Virus record (IMG/VR): IMGVR_UViG_3300042474_000510
Span: 1-56,370 of that record
Source of the DNA: a virus
Strand: one strand, 5' to 3'
DNA: 56,370 bases
Shown here: piece by piece, positions 54,797 through 56,370 of the stretch
Layout: every line of letters begins with the position of its first letter
Position numbering within the stretch: the stretch's first letter is position 1
Notes under the pieces: generated by a model
Databases searched by the model: none
Told to the model about the DNA's origin: nothing
The model's input: only the letters and a program-made list of their open reading frames with translations
Translations under genes and position numbers: made by a program

Positions 54797-54932
54797 AGAG
54801 ACTCGTGGGCCAATCGTCCTATTATTCAAGACTCACGCTGAAGTATTAGCTGCCTATGCTAAGTGCACGCCTGACTTCGATGGCGTCATTCCGTGGGTTA
54901 TCAAGTTCAGCCCTAATGGAGAACTGCCATGA
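54783..54932 (+). CDS. Small early protein (49 aa)
   Basis: The ATG at 54783 with GGGAG upstream gives WYLEETRGPIVLLFKTHAEV, ending IPWVIKFSPNGELP. The stop overlaps the next ATG (ATGA). The function is unknown. Confidence 0.6.
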   Translation: MWYLEETRGPIVLLFKTHAEVLAAYAKCTPDFDGVIPWVIKFSPNGELP

Positions 54933-55240
54933 AAGGTCGTCGCATGCGTGGCTCTGTAGGTTCCGCTACAGTCTGCACTAACCTATTAGGTATGGATGTA
55001 GTTATTGAGTTCGACTATGAGATCACCTGCGAGGCGATCCCTCAGTCATATGACGAACCATCCTCTCCTATGGAATACGAAACATTCTTTACGGGATTAT
55101 ATGAAGATAAACCTGGCGTCGATTATAAGCCCAAGGATTATCTTGAGACTCCCGCTTGGCTTGTAACTCTGCTAGATGAATACTTAAGCGAGAGTGACCG
55201 AGTTTATGATGAGATCGTGAAAGATTTATCGGAGTATTAA
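54929..55240 (+). CDS. Small acidic early protein
   Basis: The 103-residue protein (KGRRMRGSVGSATVCTNLLG, then VVIEFDYEITCEAIPQSYDE) resembles a beta-barrel followed by an acidic helical tail. The function is unknown. Confidence 0.6.
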   Translation: MKGRRMRGSVGSATVCTNLLGMDVVIEFDYEITCEAIPQSYDEPSSPMEYETFFTGLYEDKPGVDYKPKDYLETPAWLVTLLDEYLSESDRVYDEIVKDLSEY

Positions 55241-55242
55241 TC

Positions 55243-55470
55243 ATGACTATTAACATTAGAGGTTCTATCAAATGCGTAAGTGTCGCCTATTTAGAGCGTG
55301 ATATAGCTGTAGGCGGATTAACATGGGCGGTATATAATAGAATAACAGGTCATATCGTGGCTCTCCTTCATTCAGAAGGCATAGCTAGGCGCTTAGCAGT
55401 ATCAATGAATAGTGCTGATAGCTGCTATACTGACGGCTATGATTGCTGTGAATTATGGAGAGATAAATGA
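55243..55470 (+). CDS. Small early protein
   Basis: The 75-residue protein (TINIRGSIKCVSVAYLERDI, later SCYTDGYDCCELWRDK) has several Cys near its end. Its stop overlaps the next ATG. The function is unknown. Confidence 0.6.
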   Translation: MTINIRGSIKCVSVAYLERDIAVGGLTWAVYNRITGHIVALLHSEGIARRLAVSMNSADSCYTDGYDCCELWRDK

Positions 55471-55580
55471 ACGAAGAAGAAAAGAAAGCAGCCAAGATAG
55501 CAGCTATGGAATTGCTATTACAGCAGGGCTATATCTCACTGGCTAAGTTCATCGAACTAATCAGGAACTTGAAGAAATGA
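55467..55580 (+). CDS. Tiny helical early protein (37 aa)
   Basis: The ATG at 55467 overlaps the previous stop (ATGA). It encodes NEEEKKAAKIAAMELLLQQG, then a helical end. The next ATG overlaps its stop. The function is unknown. Confidence 0.55.
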   Translation: MNEEEKKAAKIAAMELLLQQGYISLAKFIELIRNLKK

Positions 55581-55714
55581 TCGTATATGTCTGCTACTCC
55601 GATGAAGGCGTTCTGCGCGTGTTCTCTGATAAGATTAAAACTGAGGACTATGCTGTTCATATGTATGAATTGGGCGGCTATGTTCAGGTGAGAAGAGCAG
55701 AGGTGGAGGAATAG
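55577..55714 (+). CDS. Small early protein (45 aa)
   Basis: The ATG at 55577 overlaps the previous stop (ATGA). It encodes IVYVCYSDEGVLRVFSDKIK and ends RRAEVEE. The function is unknown. Confidence 0.6.
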   Translation: MIVYVCYSDEGVLRVFSDKIKTEDYAVHMYELGGYVQVRRAEVEE

Positions 55715-55716
55715 TC

Positions 55717-56052
55717 ATGGGAACTAATATCAATGACTATCTCGTATATGGTCGTAAGGTCTTATGGGATAACGAGTTCATGGACGCCTATGAGAAAAAC
55801 TGGGACGATCATATTATAAATGTTATAGCTGACGGTATGAGCGGTGAGTATATCGTTATTGGCCCTATTATTTGGGAGTCATATAATCATCGTTGGGATG
55901 GAGACTCTAATACTTCATTCTCAGATATTGATGTGTTTAATCTGCCTAAATTAGAAGCTGAATATAAACAAATGTTTCGTGAGGAATATCCTGAGTATAG
56001 TCACTGGGTAGATCAACCATTCACTCTTTTTGCCTTTACTCACTATTCATAG
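55717..56052 (+). CDS. Conserved phage protein, unknown function
   Basis: The 111-residue protein starts GTNINDYLVYGRKVLWDNEF and contains WDDHIINVIADGMSGEYIVI. It is acidic and aromatic, and similar early proteins occur in other phages. The function is unknown. Confidence 0.65.
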   Translation: MGTNINDYLVYGRKVLWDNEFMDAYEKNWDDHIINVIADGMSGEYIVIGPIIWESYNHRWDGDSNTSFSDIDVFNLPKLEAEYKQMFREEYPEYSHWVDQPFTLFAFTHYS

Positions 56053-56061
56053 GAGATATCC

Positions 56062-56244
56062 ATGGAAAGGTTCGACACGGAAAAATTCTATTGTTTAGCC
56101 TATAATGGCGATCTAGTTGATATCGGTTATCATGATAGCTGGGAAGAAGCTAATCGCTATGCGGAAGATGATCTAGCACTACAGCCAATATGGGTATTCG
56201 GTGAGGAGTCAGCTAATCAGTGGCGCTCCGTATTAAACCAGTAG
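56062..56244 (+). CDS. Small early protein
   Basis: The 60-residue protein (ERFDTEKFYCLAYNGDLVDI) starts with ATG after GGAG. No family is recognised. Confidence 0.6.
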   Translation: MERFDTEKFYCLAYNGDLVDIGYHDSWEEANRYAEDDLALQPIWVFGEESANQWRSVLNQ

Positions 56245-56270
56245 ACTGACGCTCGTGTTTTCTTTATAAT
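56242..56270 (+). promoter_or_regulatory. Early-type promoter
   Basis: TAGACT (56242-56247) and TATAAT (56265-56270) are 17 bases apart, pointing into the last gene of the window. Confidence 0.55.
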
Positions 56271-56299
56271 AATAAAATCAAATAAGGGGGAGAACAATC

Positions 56300-56370
56300 A
56301 TGACCCGCAAGATTTTAATTGAAAAGAACGGTGATTATTACAGAGTCATCGGCGCTGTATATAATAATGA
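56300..56370 (+). CDS. Partial gene at window end
   Basis: An ATG at 56300 after GGGGGAG opens 23 codons (TRKILIEKNGDYYRVIGAVY) that run off the window. The beginning resembles a small beta-sheet protein. No function can be given. Confidence 0.6.
   Translation, partial: MTRKILIEKNGDYYRVIGAVYNN

Overview
The window looks like part of the genome of a large T4-superfamily myovirus (double-stranded tailed phage) that infects an alphaproteobacterial methanotroph. The T4-type assignment rests on recognisable gp41 helicase, UvsX recombinase, gp61 primase and gp43 family-B DNA polymerase genes, on TATAAATA late-promoter octamers, and on many short, overlapping genes with strong ribosome binding sites. 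The host guess rests on a full-length particulate methane monooxygenase subunit C gene (pmoC, 34096-34860, minus strand). Its protein keeps both metal-ligand sets and, from memory, most resembles Methylocystis/Methylosinus PmoC. Phage-borne pmoC is known from freshwater metagenomes, so the gene class is described, but its setting here (own late promoter, hsp20 directly downstream) deserves attention.

Layout. 1-1436: a cut-off ClpP gene, two exported cell-wall proteins (M15-like peptidase, RlpA-like) and two tRNA genes. 1427-13850: HNH and GIY-YIG nucleases, nucleotide metabolism (class II ribonucleotide reductase, ThyX), many small unknown genes, a decayed ThyX fragment, and primase gp61. 13849-24498: a virion module with structural proteins, three very large Pro/Ala/Thr-rich proteins, a metallopeptidase and a Dps protein. 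24500-31083: a possible structured RNA, a Bfd-like ferredoxin, a second HNH gene, then helicase, UvsX and polymerase. 31231-37456: holin and endolysin candidates, hsp20, pmoC, a phosphoribosyltransferase and small genes. 37469-38384: a plus-strand spanin pair under a late promoter, facing a small holin-like gene. 39195 onward: divergent early promoters, then a rightward early region of about 50 small genes to the end of the window, punctuated by TTTACT-N17-TATAAT promoters and intrinsic terminators. Inside this region lie a glycine-rich tail-fibre adhesin with a neighbouring 2-oxoglutarate oxygenase, an AAA ATPase, a HAD phosphatase, and a GC-rich foreign segment of about 0.5 kb (40770-41288).

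How the genes work together. Early genes are read rightwards from sigma70-like promoters, presumably to reprogram the host. The leftward genes supply deoxynucleotides (NrdJ, ThyX), replication and recombination (gp61, gp41, UvsX, gp43), virion parts, and lysis (M15 endolysin, holins, spanins). PmoC with Hsp20, and Dps with the Bfd-like ferredoxin, look like host-support functions: one for methane oxidation, one for iron and oxidative stress. No stretch longer than 300 bases lacks a gene. No CRISPR array, integrase or insertion sequence was seen.
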